Positions 35,501 to 49,100 of a DNA stretch of 64,000 nucleotides are shown here, piece by piece; position 1 is the stretch's first letter, and every line of letters starts with the position of its first letter. Location: assembly GCA_963855995.1 (NCBI GenBank), contig OY979721.1, positions 6,458,265 through 6,522,264 on the forward strand, in the 5' to 3' direction. Source of the DNA: Muricea muricata (taxonomy: Eukaryota > Cnidaria > Anthozoa > Malacalcyonacea > Plexauridae). The notes beneath the pieces are model-generated. The model had not been told where the DNA came from, searched no databases, and worked only from the letters and a program-made list of their open reading frames with translations. The translations under genes were made by a program, and so were the position numbers.

Positions 35501-38500
35501 ATGCTCAAATCACCAACTAAAAATCGCCGTTTTAAATCGATCAGAGCGACGTTTTAGAGCTTAAAATGAGGTTTTCATTGCTAAAGTGAACGAGTTGAGC
35601 GCAATGATGTACTGCAATCACGCACCTAAAAGAGACTTTCTAAATGGAAATTGCAGAACTTAGCATGTCGGGAATCATGTTTTCGGCGGTCAAACTATCG
35701 ACATGAGCGAAAGTACATGTTGAAATGAGAAAGCTATAACTTGCTTGTAGACTGAAAAGAAACGATCTTAGAACCATAAAAATCGCGTTTTAAGCGTTCT
35801 AGACGCGATTTGAGCGTAAAAACATGCTCAAATCACAAACTAAAAATCGCCGTTTTAAATCGATCAGGGCGACGTTTTAGAGCTTTAAATGAGGTTTTCA
35901 GTGCTAAAGTGAACGAGTTGAGCGCAATGATGTACTGCAATCACGGACCTAAAAGAGACTTTCTAAATGGAAATTGCAGAACTTAGCATGTCGGGAATCA
36001 TGTTTTCGGCGCTCAAACCATCGAGATGAGCGAAATGACATGTTGAAATGAGAAACCTATAACTTGCTTGTAGACTGAAAAGAAACGATCTTAGAACCAT
36101 CAAAATCGCGTTTTAAGCGTTCTAGAAGCGATTTGAGCGTAAAAACATGCTCAAATAACCAACTAAAAATATCCGTTTTAAATCGATCAGGGCGACGTTT
36201 TAGAGCTTAAAATGAGGTTTTCAGTGCTAAAATGAACGAGTTGAGCGCAATGACGTACTGCAATCACGGACCTAAAAGAGACTTTCTAAATGGAAATTGC
36301 AGAACTTAGCATGTCGGGAATCATGTTTTCGGAGCTCAAACCATTGAGATGAGCGAAATGACATGTTGAAATGAGAAACCTATAACTTGGTTGTAAACTG
36401 AAAAGAAACGATCTTAGAACCATCAAAATCACGTTTTAGGCGTTCTAGAAGCGATTTGAGCGTAAAAACATGCTCAAATAACCAACTAAAAATTGCCGTT
36501 TTAAATCGATCAGGTTGACGTTTTAGAGCTTAAAATGAGGTTTTCAGTGCTAAAGTGAACGAGTTGAGCGCAATGATGTACTGCAATCACGGACCTAAAA
36601 GAGACTTTCTAAATGGAAATTGCAGAACTTAGCAAGTCGGGAATCATGTTTTCGGCGCTCAAACCATCCACATGAGCGAAATAACACGTTGACATGAGAA
36701 ACCTATAACTTTCTTGTAAACTAAAAAAACGGTCTTAGAACCATCAAAATCGCGTTTTAAGCGTTCTAGAAGCGATTTGAGCGTAAAAACATGCTCAAAT
36801 CGCCAACTAAAAATCGCCGTTTTAAATCGATCAGGGCGACGTTTTAGAGCTTAAAATGAGGTTTTCAGGGCAAAAGTGAACGAGTTGAGCGCAATGATGT
36901 ACTGCAATCACGGACCTAACCCAGACCTTCTAAATGGAAATAGCAGAAGTTAGCAAGTCGGGAATCATGTTTTCGGCGCTCAAACCATCGAGATGAGCGA
37001 AAAAACACGTTGACATGAGAAACCTATAACTTGCTTGTAGACTGAAAAGAAACGATCTTAGAACCATCAAAATTGCGTTTTAAGCGTTCTAGAAGCGATT
37101 TGAGCGTAAAAACATGCTCAAATCACCAACTAAAAATTGCCGTTTTAAATCGATCAGGGCGACGTTTTAGAGCTTAAAATGAGGTTTTCAGTGCTAAAGT
37201 GAACGAGTTGAGCGCAATGATGTACGCAATCACGGACTTGAAAGAGACCTTCTAAATGAAAATAGCAGAAGTTAGCAAGTCGGGAATCATGTTTTCGGCG
37301 CTCAAACCATCGAGATGAGCGAAAAAACACGTTGACATTAGAAACCTATAACTTTCTTGTAGACTGAAAAGAAACGATCTTAGAACCATCAAAATTGCGT
37401 TTTAAGCGTTCTAGAAGCGATTTGAGCGTAAAAACATGCTCAAACCACCAACTAAAAATTGCCGTTTTAATTCGATCAGGGCGACGTTTTAGAGCTTAAA
37501 ATGAGGTTTTCAGTGCTAAAGTGAACGAGTTGAGCGCAATGATGTACTGCAATCACGGACTTAAAAAAGACCTTCTAAATGGAAATAGCAGAAGTTAGCA
37601 AGTCGGGAATCATGTTTTCGGCGCTCAAACCATCGAGATGAGCGAAATAACACGTTGACAAGAGAAACCTATAACTTGCTTGTAAACTGAAAAGAAACGA
37701 TCTTAGAACCATCAAAATCACGTTTTAGGCGTTCTAGAAGCGATTTGAGCGTAAAAACATGCTCAAATAACCAACTAAAAATTGCCGTTTTAAATCGATC
37801 AGGGCGACGTTTTAGAGCTTAAAATGTGGTTTTCAGTGCTAATGTGAACGAGTTGAGCGCAATGATGTACTGCAATCACGGACCTAAAATAGACTTTCTA
37901 AATGGAAATTGCAGAACTTACCAAGTCGGGAATCATGTTTTCGGCGCTCAAACCATCGACAAGAGCAAAATAACACGTTGACATGAGAAACCTATAACTT
38001 GCTTGTAGACTGAAAAGAAACGATCTTAGAACCATCAAAATTGAGTTTTAAGCGTTCTAGAAGCGATTTGAGCGTAAAAACATGCTCAAATCACCAACTA
38101 AAAATCGCCGTTTTAAATCGATCAGGGCGACGTTTTAGAGCTTAAAATGATGTTTTCAGTGCTAAAGTGAACGAGTTGAGCGCAATGATGTACTGCAATC
38201 ACGGACTTAAAAAAGACCTTCTAAATGGAAATAGCAGAAGTTAGCAAGTCGGGAATCATGTTTTCGGCGCTCAAACCATCGAGATGAGCGAAATAACACG
38301 TTGACAAGAGAAACCTATAACTTGCTTGTAAACTGAAAAGAAACGATCTTAGAACCATCAAAATCACGTTTTAGGCGTTCTAGAAGCGATTTGAGCGTAA
38401 AAACATGCTCAAATAACCAACTAAAAATTGCCGTTTTAAATCGATCAGGGCGACGTTTTACAGCTTAAAATGAGGTTTTCAGTGCTAATGTGAACGAGTT

Positions 38501-41500
38501 GAGCGCAATGATGTACTGCAATCACGGACCTAAAAGAGACTTTCTAAATGGAAATAGCAGAACTTAGCAAGTCGGGAATCATGTTTTCGGCGCTCAAACC
38601 ATCGACAAGAGCAAAATAACACGTTGACATTAAAAATTATAACTTGCTTGTAGACTGAAAAGAAACGATCTTAGAACCATCAAAATTGCGTTTTAAGCCT
38701 TCTAGAAGCGATTTGAGCGTAAAAACATGCTCAAATCACCAACTAAAAATCGCCGTTTTAAATCGATCAGGGCGACGTTTTAGAGCTTAAAATGCAGTTT
38801 TCAGTGCTAAAGTGAACGAGTTGAGCGCAATGATGTACTGCAATCACGGACTTAAAAAAGACCTTCTAAATGGAAATAGCAGAAGTTAGCAAGTCGGGAA
38901 TCATGTTTTCGGCGCTCAAACCATCGAGATGAGCGAAATAACACGTTGACAAGAGAAACCTATAACTTGCTTGTAAACTGAAAAGAAACGATCTTAGAAC
39001 CATCAAAATCACGTTTTAGGCGTTCTAGAAGCGATTTGAGCGTAAAAACATGCTCAAATAACCAACTAAAAATTGCCGTTTTAAATCGATCAGGGCGACG
39101 TTTTACAGCTTAAAATGAGGTTTTTAGTGCTAATGTGAACGAGTTGAGCGCAATGATGTACTGCAATCACGGACCTAAAAGAGACTTTCTAAATGGAAAT
39201 TGCAGAACTTAGCAAGTCGGGAATCATGTTTTCGGCGCTGAAACCATCGACAAGAGCAAAATTTCACGTTGACATTAAAAACCTATAACTTGCTTGTAGA
39301 CTGAAAAGAAACGATCTTAGAACCATCAAAATAGCGTTTTAAGCCTTCTAGAAGCGATTTAAGCGTAAAAACATGCTCAAATCACAAACTAAAAATCGCC
39401 GTTTTAAATCGATCAGGGCGACGTTTTAGAGCTTAAAATGCAGTTTTCAGTGCTAAAGTGAACGAGTTGAGCGCAATGATGTACTGCAATCACGGACTTA
39501 AAAGAGACCTTCTAAATGGAAATAGCAGAAGTTAGCAAATCGGGAATCATGTTTTCGGCGCTCAAACCATCGAGATGAGCGAAATAACACGTTGACAAGA
39601 GAAACCTATAACTTGCTTGTAAACTGAAAAGAAACGATCTTAGAACCATCAAAATCGTGTTTTAAGCGTTCTAGAAGCGATTTGAGCGTAAAAACATGCT
39701 CAAATAACCAACTTAAAATTGCCGTTTTAAATCGATCAGGGCGACGTTTTAGAGCTTAAAATGAGGTTTCAGTGCTAAAGTAAACGAGTTGAGCGCAATG
39801 ATGTACTGCAATCACGGACCTAAAAGAGACTTTCTAAATGGAAATTGCAGAACTTAGCATGTCGGGAATCATGTTTTCGGCGCTCAAACCATCGAGATGA
39901 TAGGAATGACATGTTGAAATGAGAAACCTATAACTTGGTTGTAAACTGAAAAGAAACGATCTTAGAACCATCAAAATCACGTTTTTGGCGTTCTAGAAGC
40001 GATTTGAGCGTAAAAACATGCTCAAATAACCAACTAAAAATTGCCGTTTTAAATCGATCAGGGCGACGTTTTAGAGCTTAAAATGAGGTTTTCAGTGCTA
40101 ATGTGAACGAGTTGAGCGCAATGATGTACTGCAATCACGGACCTAAAAGAGACTTTCTAAATGGAAATAGCAGAACTTAGCAAGTCGGGAATCATGTTTT
40201 CGGCGCTCAAACCATCGACAAGAGCAAAATAACACGTTGACATTAAAAATTATAACTTGCTTGTAGACTGAAAAGAAACGATCTTAGAACCATCAAAATT
40301 GCGTTTTAAGCGTTCTAGAAGCGATTTGAGCGTAAAAACATGCTCAAATCACCAACTAAAAATCGCCGTTTTAAATCGATCAGGGCGACGTTTTAGAGCT
40401 TAAAATGAGGTTTTCAGGGCAAAAGTGAACGAGTTGAGCGCAATGATGTACTGCAATCACGGACCTAACCCAGACCTTCTAAATGGAAATAGCAGAAGTT
40501 AGCAAGTCGGGAATCATGTTTTCGGCGCTCAAACCATCGAGATGAGCGAAAAAACACGTTGACATGAGAAACCTATAACTTGCTTGTAGAGTGAAAAGAA
40601 ACGATCTTAGAACCATCAAAGATGCGTTTTAAGCGTTCTAGAAGCGATTTGAGCGTAAAAACATGCTCAAATCACCAACTAAAAATTGCCGTTTTAAATC
40701 GATCAGGGCGACGTTTTAGAGCTTAAAATGAGGTTTTCAGTGCTAAAGTGAACGAGTTGAGCGCAATGATGTACGCAATCACGGACTTGAAAGAGACCTT
40801 CTAAATGAAAATAGCAGAAGTTAGCAAGTCGGGAATCATGTTTTCGGCGCTCAAACCATCGAGATGAGCGAAATAACACGTTGACAAGAGAAACCTATAA
40901 CTTGCTTGTAGACTGAAAAGAAACGATCTTAGAACTATCAAAATTGCGTTTTAAGCGTTCTAGAAGCGATTTGAGCGTAAAAACATGCTCAAATCACCAA
41001 CTAAAAATTGCCGTTTTAATTCGATCAGGGCGACGTTTTAGAGCTTAAAATGAGGTTTTCAGGGCAAAAGTGAACGAGTTGAGCGCAATGATGTACTGCA
41101 ATCACGGACCTAAAAGAGACTTTCTAAATGGAAATTGCAGAACTTAGCAAGTCGGGAATCATGTTTTCGGCGCTCAAACCATCGAGATGAGCGAAATGAC
41201 ATGTTGAAATGAGAAACCTATAACTTGGTTGTAAACTGAAAAGAAATGATCTTAGAACCATCAAAATCACGTTTTAGGCGTTCTAGAAGCGATTTGAGCG
41301 TAAAAACATGCTCAAATCACCAACTAAAAATCGCCGTTTTAAATCGATCAGAGCGACGTTTTAGAGCTTAAAATGAGGTTTTCAGTGCTAAAGTGAACGA
41401 GTTGAGCGCAATGATGTACTGCAATCACGGACCTAAAAGAGACTTTCTAAATGGAAATTGCAGAACTTAGCATGTCGGGAATCATGTTTTCGGCGCTCAA

Positions 41501-41620
41501 ACCATCGAGATGATAGGAATGACATGTTGAAATGAGAAACCTATAACTTGGTTGTAAACTGAAAAGAAACGATCTTAGAACCATCAAAATCACGTTTTAG
41601 ATGTTCTAGAAGCGATTTGG
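32588..41620. repeat. Large HOR unit C: 28 monomers, 9,033 bp
   Basis: Same order and same length as B. Starts: alpha M1-M9 32588, 32911, 33234, 33557, 33880, 34201, 34523, 34846, 35168; M10b 35491; M11-M15 35814, 36137, 36460, 36781, 37104; M16/M2 37426; M1b 37749; M2b 38072; mosaics 38395, 38717; beta M3-M10 39040 to 41620. Private bases include A at 34990 and T at 39986. Very few differences from B were found by eye. Confidence 0.92.
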
Positions 41621-42266
41621 GCGTAAAAACATGCTCAAATAACCAACTAAAAATTGCCGTTTTAAATCGATCAGGGCGACGTTTTAGAGCTTAAAATGAG
41701 GTTTTCAGTGCTAATGTGAACGAGTTGAGCGCAATGATGTACTGCAATCACGGACCTAAAATAGACTTTCTAAATGGAAATTGCAGAACTTACCAAGTCG
41801 GGAATCATGTTTTCGGCGCTCAAACCATCGACAAGAGAAAAATAACACGTTGACATGAGAAACCTATAACTTGCTTGTAGACTGAAAAGAAACGATCTTA
41901 GAACCATCAAAATTGAGTTTTAAGCGTTCTAGAAGCGATTTGAGCGTAAAAACATGCTCAAATCAACAACTAAAAATCGCCGTTTTAAATCGATCAGGGC
42001 GACGTTTTAGAGCTTAAAATGATGTTTTCAGTGCTAAAGTGAACGAGTTGAGCGCAATGATGTACTGCAATCACGGACTTAAAAAAGACCTTCTAAATGG
42101 AAATAGCAGAAGTTAGCAAGTCGGGAATCATGTTTTCGGCGCTCAAACCATCGAGATGAGCGAAATAACACGTTGACAAGAGAAACCTATAACTTGCTTG
42201 TAAACTGAAAAGAAACGATCTTAGAACCATCAAAATCACGTTTTAGGCGTTCTAGAAGCGATTTGA

Positions 42267-45200
42267 GCGTAAAAACATGCTCAAATAACCAACTAAAAAT
42301 TGCCGTTTTAAATCGATCAGGGCGACGTTTTACAGCTTAAAATGAGGTTTTTAGTGCTAATGTGAACGAGTTGAGCGCAATGATGTACTGCAATCACGGA
42401 CCTAAAAGAGACTTTCTAAATGGAAATTGCAGAACTTAGCAAGTCGGGAATCATGTTTTCGGCGCTCAAACCATCGACAAGAGCAAAATTTCACGTTGAC
42501 ATTAAAAACCTATAACTTGCTTGTAGACTGAAAAGAAACGATCTTAGAACCATCAAAATAGCGTTTTAAGCCTTCTAGAAGCGATTTAAGCGTAAAAACA
42601 TGCTCAAATCACAAACTAAAAATCGCCGTTTTAAATCGATCAGGGCGACGTTTTAGAGCTTAAAATGCAGTTTTCAGTGCTAAAGTGAACGAGTTGAGCG
42701 CAATGATGTACTGCAATCACGGACTTAAAAGAGACCTTCTAAATGGAAATAGCAGAAGTTAGCAAATCGGGAATCATGTTTTCGGCGCTCAAACCATCGA
42801 GATGAGCGAAATAACACGTTGACAAGAGAAACCTATAACTTGCTTGTAAACTGAAAAGAAACGATCTTAGAACCATCAAAATCGTGTTTTAAGCGTTCTA
42901 GAAGCGATTTGAGCGAAAAACATGCTCAAATAACCAACTTAAAATTGCCGTTTTAAATCGATCAGGGCGACGTTTTAGAGCTTAAAATGAGGTTTCAGTG
43001 CTAAAGTAAACGAGTTGAGCGCAATGATGTACTGCAATCACGGACCTAAAAGAGACTTTCTAAATGGAAATTGCAGAACTTAGCATGTCGGGAATCATGT
43101 TTTCGGCGCTCAAACCATCGAGATGATAGGAATGACATGTTGAAATGAGAAACCTATAACTTGGTTGTAAACTGAAAAGAAACGATCTTAGAACCATCAA
43201 AATCACGTTTTAGGCGTTCTAGAAGCGATTTGAGCATAAAAACATGCTCAAATAACCAACTAAAAATTGCCGTTTTAAATCGATCAGGGCGACGTTTTAG
43301 AGCTTAAAATGAGGTTTTCAGTGCTAATGTGAACGAGTTGAGCGCAATGATGTACTGCAATCACGGACCTAACCCAGACCTTCTAAATGGAAATAGCAGA
43401 AGTTAGCAAGTCGGGAATCATGTTTTCGGCGCTCAAACCATCGAGATGAGCGAAAAAACACGTTGACATGAGAAACCTATAACTTGCTTGTAGACTGAAA
43501 AGAAACGATCTTAGAACCATCAAAATTGCGTTTTAAGCGTTCTAGAAGCGATTTGAGCGTAAAAACATGCTCAAATCACCAACTAAAAATCGCCGTTTTA
43601 AATCGATCAGGGCGACGTTTTAGAGCTTAAAATGAGGTTTTCAGGGCAAAAGTGAACGAGTTGAGCGCAATGATGTACTGCAATCACGGACCTAACCCAG
43701 ACCTTCTAAATGGAAATAGCAGAAGTTAGCAAGTCGGGAATCATGTTTTCGGCGCTCAAACCATCGAGATGAGCGAAAAAACACGTTGACATGAGAAACC
43801 TATAACTTGCTTGTAGAGTGAAAAGAAACGATCTTAGAACCATCAAAGATGCGTTTTAAGCGTTCTAGAAGCGATTTGAGCGTAAAAACATGCTCAAATC
43901 ACCAACTAAAAATTGCCGTTTTAAATCGATCAGGGCGACGTTTTAGAGCTTAAAATGAGGTTTTCAGTGCTAAAGTGAACGAGTTGAGCGCAATGATGTA
44001 CGCAATCACGGACTTGAAAGAGACCTTCTAAATGAAAATAGCAGAAGTTAGCAAGTCGGGAATCATGTTTTCGGCGCTCAAACCATCGAGATGAGCGAAA
44101 AAACACGTTGATATTAGAAACCTATAACTTGCTTGTAGACTGAAAAGAAACGATCTTAGAACTATCAAAATTGCGTTTTTAACGTTCTAGAAGCGATTTG
44201 AGCGTAAAAACATGCTCAAATAACCAACTAAAAATTGCCGTTTTAAATCGATCAGGGCGACGTTTTACAGCTTAAAATGAGGTTTTTAGTGCTAATGTGA
44301 ACGAGTTGAGCGCAATGATGTACTGCAATCACGGACCTAAAAGAGACTTTCTAAATGGAAATTGCAGAACTTAGCAAGTCGGGAATCATGTTTTCGGCGC
44401 TCAAACCATCGACAAGAGCAAAATTTCACGTTGACATTAAAAACCTATAACTTGCTTGTAGACTGAAAAGAAACGATCTTAGAACCATCAAAATAGCGTT
44501 TTAAGCCTTCTAGAAGCGATTTAAGCGTAAAAACATGCTCAAATCACAAACTAAAAATCGCCGTTTTAAATCGATCAGGGCGACGTTTTAGAGCTTAAAA
44601 TGCAGTTTTCAGTGCTAAAGTGAACGAGTTGAGCGCAATGATGTACTGCAATCACGGACTTAAAAGAGACCTTCTAAATGGAAATAGCAGAAGTTAGCAA
44701 ATCGGGAATCATGTTTTCGGCGCTCAAACCATCGAGATGAGCGAAATAACACGTTGACAAGAGAAACCTATAACTTGCTTGTAAACTGAAAAGAAACGAT
44801 CTTAGAACCATCAAAATCGTGTTTTAAGCGTTCTAGAAGCGATTTGAGCGAAAAACATGCTCAAATAACCAACTTAAAATTGCCGTTTTAAATCGATCAG
44901 GGCGACGTTTTAGAGCTTAAAATGAGGTTTCAGTGCTAAAGTAAACGAGTTGAGCGCAATGATGTACTGCAATCACGGACCTAAAAGAGACTTTCTAAAT
45001 GGAAATTGCAGAACTTAGCATGTCGGGAATCATGTTTTCGGCGCTCAAACCATCGAGATGATAGGAATGACATGTTGAAATGAGAAACCTATAACTTGGT
45101 TGTAAACTGAAAAGAAACGATCTTAGAACCATCAAAATCACGTTTTAGGCGTTCTAGAAGCGATTTGAGCATAAAAACATGCTCAAATAACCAACTAAAA

Positions 45201-46136
45201 ATTGCCGTTTTAAATCGATCAGGGCGACGTTTTAGAGCTTAAAATGAGGTTTTCAGTGCTAATGTGAACGAGTTGAGCGCAATGATGTACTGCAATCACG
45301 GACCTAACCCAGACCTTCTAAATGGAAATAGCAGAAGTTAGCAAGTCGGGAATCATGTTTTCGGCGCTCAAACCATCGAGATGAGCGAAAAAACACGTTG
45401 ACATGAGAAACCTATAACTTGCTTGTAGACTGAAAAGAAACGATCTTAGAACCATCAAAATTGCGTTTTAAGCGTTCTAGAAGCGATTTGAGCGTAAAAA
45501 CATGCTCAAATCACCAACTAAAAATCGCCGTTTTAAATCGATCAGGGCGACGTTTTAGAGCTTAAAATGAGGTTTTCAGGGCAAAAGTGAACGAGTTGAG
45601 CGCAATGATGTACTGCAATCACGGACCTAACCCAGACCTTCTAAATGGAAATAGCAGAAGTTAGCAAGTCGGGAATCATGTTTTCGGCGCTCAAACCATC
45701 GAGATGAGCGAAAAAACACGTTGACATGAGAAACCTATAACTTGCTTGTAGAGTGAAAAGAAACGATCTTAGAACCATCAAAGATGCGTTTTAAGCGTTC
45801 TAGAAGCGATTTGAGCGTAAAAACATGCTCAAATCACCAACTAAAAATTGCCGTTTTAAATCGATCAGGGCGACGTTTTAGAGCTTAAAATGAGGTTTTC
45901 AGTGCTAAAGTGAACGAGTTGAGCGCAATGATGTACGCAATCACGGACTTGAAAGAGACCTTCTAAATGAAAATAGCAGAAGTTAGCAAGTCGGGAATCA
46001 TGTTTTCGGCGCTCAAACCATCGAGATGAGCGAAAAAACACGTTGATATTAGAAACCTATAACTTGCTTGTAGACTGAAAAGAAACGATCTTAGAACTAT
46101 CAAAATTGCGTTTTTAACGTTCTAGAAGCGATTTGA
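42267..46136. repeat. Six-monomer tandem duplication, 2 x 1,935 bp
   Basis: 42267-44201 and 44202-46136 hold the same six monomers, M3-M4-M5-(M6 hybrid)-M7-M8, at an exact offset of 1,935 bp. The second copy joins M8 directly to M3; the exchange lies between the last M8 mark (aacg, 44184) and the first M3 mark (A at 44222), that is, in the stretch holding TTCTAGAA and the 9-bp dyad. Both copies carry the same M6 hybrid, so that hybrid is older than the duplication. Confidence 0.92.
43234..43556. repeat. M6 hybrid with M14-like right part
   Basis: Begins as alpha M6 (gcataaaaac, gtgctaatgtg) and switches between 43327 and 43373 to cctaacccagacc, gcgaaaaaacacg, gacatgag, tgtagactg and aaaattgcg, which match M14, M16 or M18 and not M7. 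The next monomer is a normal M7, so the pattern is a replaced tract rather than a simple deletion. Length is 323 instead of 322. The duplicate is at 45169-45491. Confidence 0.85.
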
Positions 46137-49100
46137 GCGTAAAAACATGCTCAAATCACCAACTAAAAATTGCCGTTTTAATTCGATCAGGGCGACGTTT
46201 TAGAGCTTAAAATGAGGTTTTCAGGGCAAAAGTGAACGAGTTGAGCGCAATGATGTACTGCAATCACGGACCTAAAAGAGACTTTCTAAATGGAAATTGC
46301 AGAACTTAGCAAGTCGGGAATCATGTTTTCGGCGCTCAAACCATCGAGATGAGCGAAATGACATGTTGAAATGAGAAACCTATAACTTGCTTGTAAACTG
46401 AAAAGAAATGATCTTAGAACCATCAAAATCACGTTTTAGGCGTTCTAGAAGCGATTTGAGCGTAAAAACATGCTCAAATCACCAACTAAAAATCGCCGTT
46501 TTAAATCGATCAGAGCGACGTTTTAGAGCTTAAAATGAGGTTTTCATTGCTAAAGTGAACGAGTTGAGCGCAATGATGTACTGCAATCACGCACCTAAAA
46601 GAGACTTTCTAAATGGAAATTGCAGAACTTAGCATGTCGGGAATCATGTTTTCGGCGGTCAAACTATCGACATGAGCGAAAGTACATGTTGAAATGAGAA
46701 AGCTATAACTTGCTTGTAGACTGAAAAGAAACGATCTTAGAACCATAAAAATCGCGTTTTAAGCGTTCTAGACGCGATTTGAGCGTAAAAACATGCTCAA
46801 ATCACAAACTAAAAATCGCCGTTTTAAATCGATCAGGGCGACGTTTTAGAGCTTTAAATGAGGTTTTCAGTGCTAAAGTGAACGAGTTGAGCGCAATGAT
46901 GTACTGCAATCACGGACCTAAAAGAGACTTTCTAAATGGAAATTGCAGAACTTAGCATGTCGGGAATCATGTTTTCGGCGCTCAAACCATCGAGATGAGC
47001 GAAATGACATGTTGAAATGAGAAACCTATAACTTGCTTGTAGACTGAAAAGAAACGATCTTAGAACCATCAAAATCGCGTTTTAAGCGTTCTAGAAGCGA
47101 TTTGAGCGTAAAAACATGCTCAAATAACCAACTAAAAATATCCGTTTTAAATCGATCAGGGCGACGTTTTAGAGCTTAAAATGAGGTTTTCAGTGCTAAA
47201 ATGAACGAGTTGAGCGCAATGACGTACTGCAATCACGGACCTAAAAGAGACTTTCTAAATGGAAATTGCAGAACTTAGCATGTCGGGAATCATGTTTTCG
47301 GAGCTCAAACCATTGAGATGAGCGAAATGACATGTTGAAATGAGAAACCTATAACTTGGTTGTAAACTGAAAAGAAACGATCTTAGAACCATCAAAATCA
47401 CGTTTTAGGCGTTCTAGAAGCGATTTGAGCGTAAAAACATGCTCAAATAACCAACTAAAAATTGCCGTTTTAAATCGATCAGGTTGACGTTTTAGAGCTT
47501 AAAATGAGGTTTTCAGTGCTAAAGTGAACGAGTTGAGCGCAATGATGTACTGCAATCACGGACCTAAAAGAGACTTTCTAAATGGAAATTGCAGAACTTA
47601 GCAAGTCGGGAATCATGTTTTCGGCGCTCAAACCATCCACATGAGCGAAATAACACGTTGACATGAGAAACCTATAACTTTCTTGTAAACTAAAAAAACG
47701 GTCTTAGAACCATCAAAATCGCGTTTTAAGCGTTCTAGAAGCGATTTGAGCGTAAAAACATGCTCAAATCGCCAACTAAAAATCGCCGTTTTAAATCGAT
47801 CAGGGCGACGTTTTAGAGCTTAAAATGAGGTTTTCAGGGCAAAAGTGAACGAGTTGAGCGCAATGATGTACTGCAATCACGGACCTAACCCAGACCTTCT
47901 AAATGGAAATAGCAGAAGTTAGCAAGTCGGGAATCATGTTTTCGGCGCTCAAACCATCGAGATGAGCGAAAAAACACGTTGACATGAGAAACCTATAACT
48001 TGCTTGTAGACTGAAAAGAAACGATCTTAGAACCATCAAAATTGCGTTTTAAGCGTTCTAGAAGCGATTTGAGCGTAAAAACATGCTCAAATCACCAACT
48101 AAAAATTGCCGTTTTAAATCGATCAGGGCGACGTTTTAGAGCTTAAAATGAGGTTTTCAGTGCTAAAGTGAACGAGTTGAGCGCAATGATGTACGCAATC
48201 ACGGACTTGAAAGAGACCTTCTAAATGAAAATAGCAGAAGTTAGCAAGTCGGGAATCATGTTTTCGGCGCTCAAACCATCGAGGAGAGCGAAAAAACACG
48301 TTGACATTAGAAACCTATAACTTTCTTGTAGACTGAAAAGAAACGATCTTAGAACCATCAAAATTGCGTTTTAAGCGTTCTAGAAGCGATTTGAGCGTAA
48401 AAACATGCTCAAACCACCAACTAAAAATTGCCGTTTTAATTCGATCAGGGCGACGTTTTAGAGCTTAAAATGAGGTTTTCAGTGCTAAAGTGAACGAGTT
48501 GAGCGCAATGATGTACTGCAATCACGGACTTAAAAAAGACCTTCTAAATGGAAATAGCAGAAGTTAGCAAGTCGGGAATCATGTTTTCGGCGCTCAAACC
48601 ATCGAGATGAGCGAAATAACACGTTGACAAGAGAAACCTATAACTTGCTGGTAAACTGAAAAGAAACGATCTTAGAACCATCAAAATCACGTTTTAGGCG
48701 TTCTAGAAGCGATTTGAGCGTAAAAACATGCTCAAATAACCAACTAAAAATTGCCGTTTTAAATCGATCAGGGCGACGTTTTAGAGCTTAAAATGTGGTT
48801 TTCAGTGCTAATGTGAACGAGTTGAGCGCAATGATGTACTGCAATCACGGACCTAAAATAGACTTTCTAAATGGAAATTGCAGAACTTACCAAGTCGGGA
48901 ATCATGTTTTCGGCGCTCAAACCATCGACAAGAGCAAAATAACACGTTGACATGAGAAACCTATAACTTGCTTGTAGACTGAAAAGAAACGATCTTAGAA
49001 CCATCAAAATTGAGTTTTAAGCGTTCTAGAAGCGATTTGAGCGTAAAAACATGCTCAAATCACCAACTAAAAATCGCCGTTTTAAATCGATCAGGGCGAC

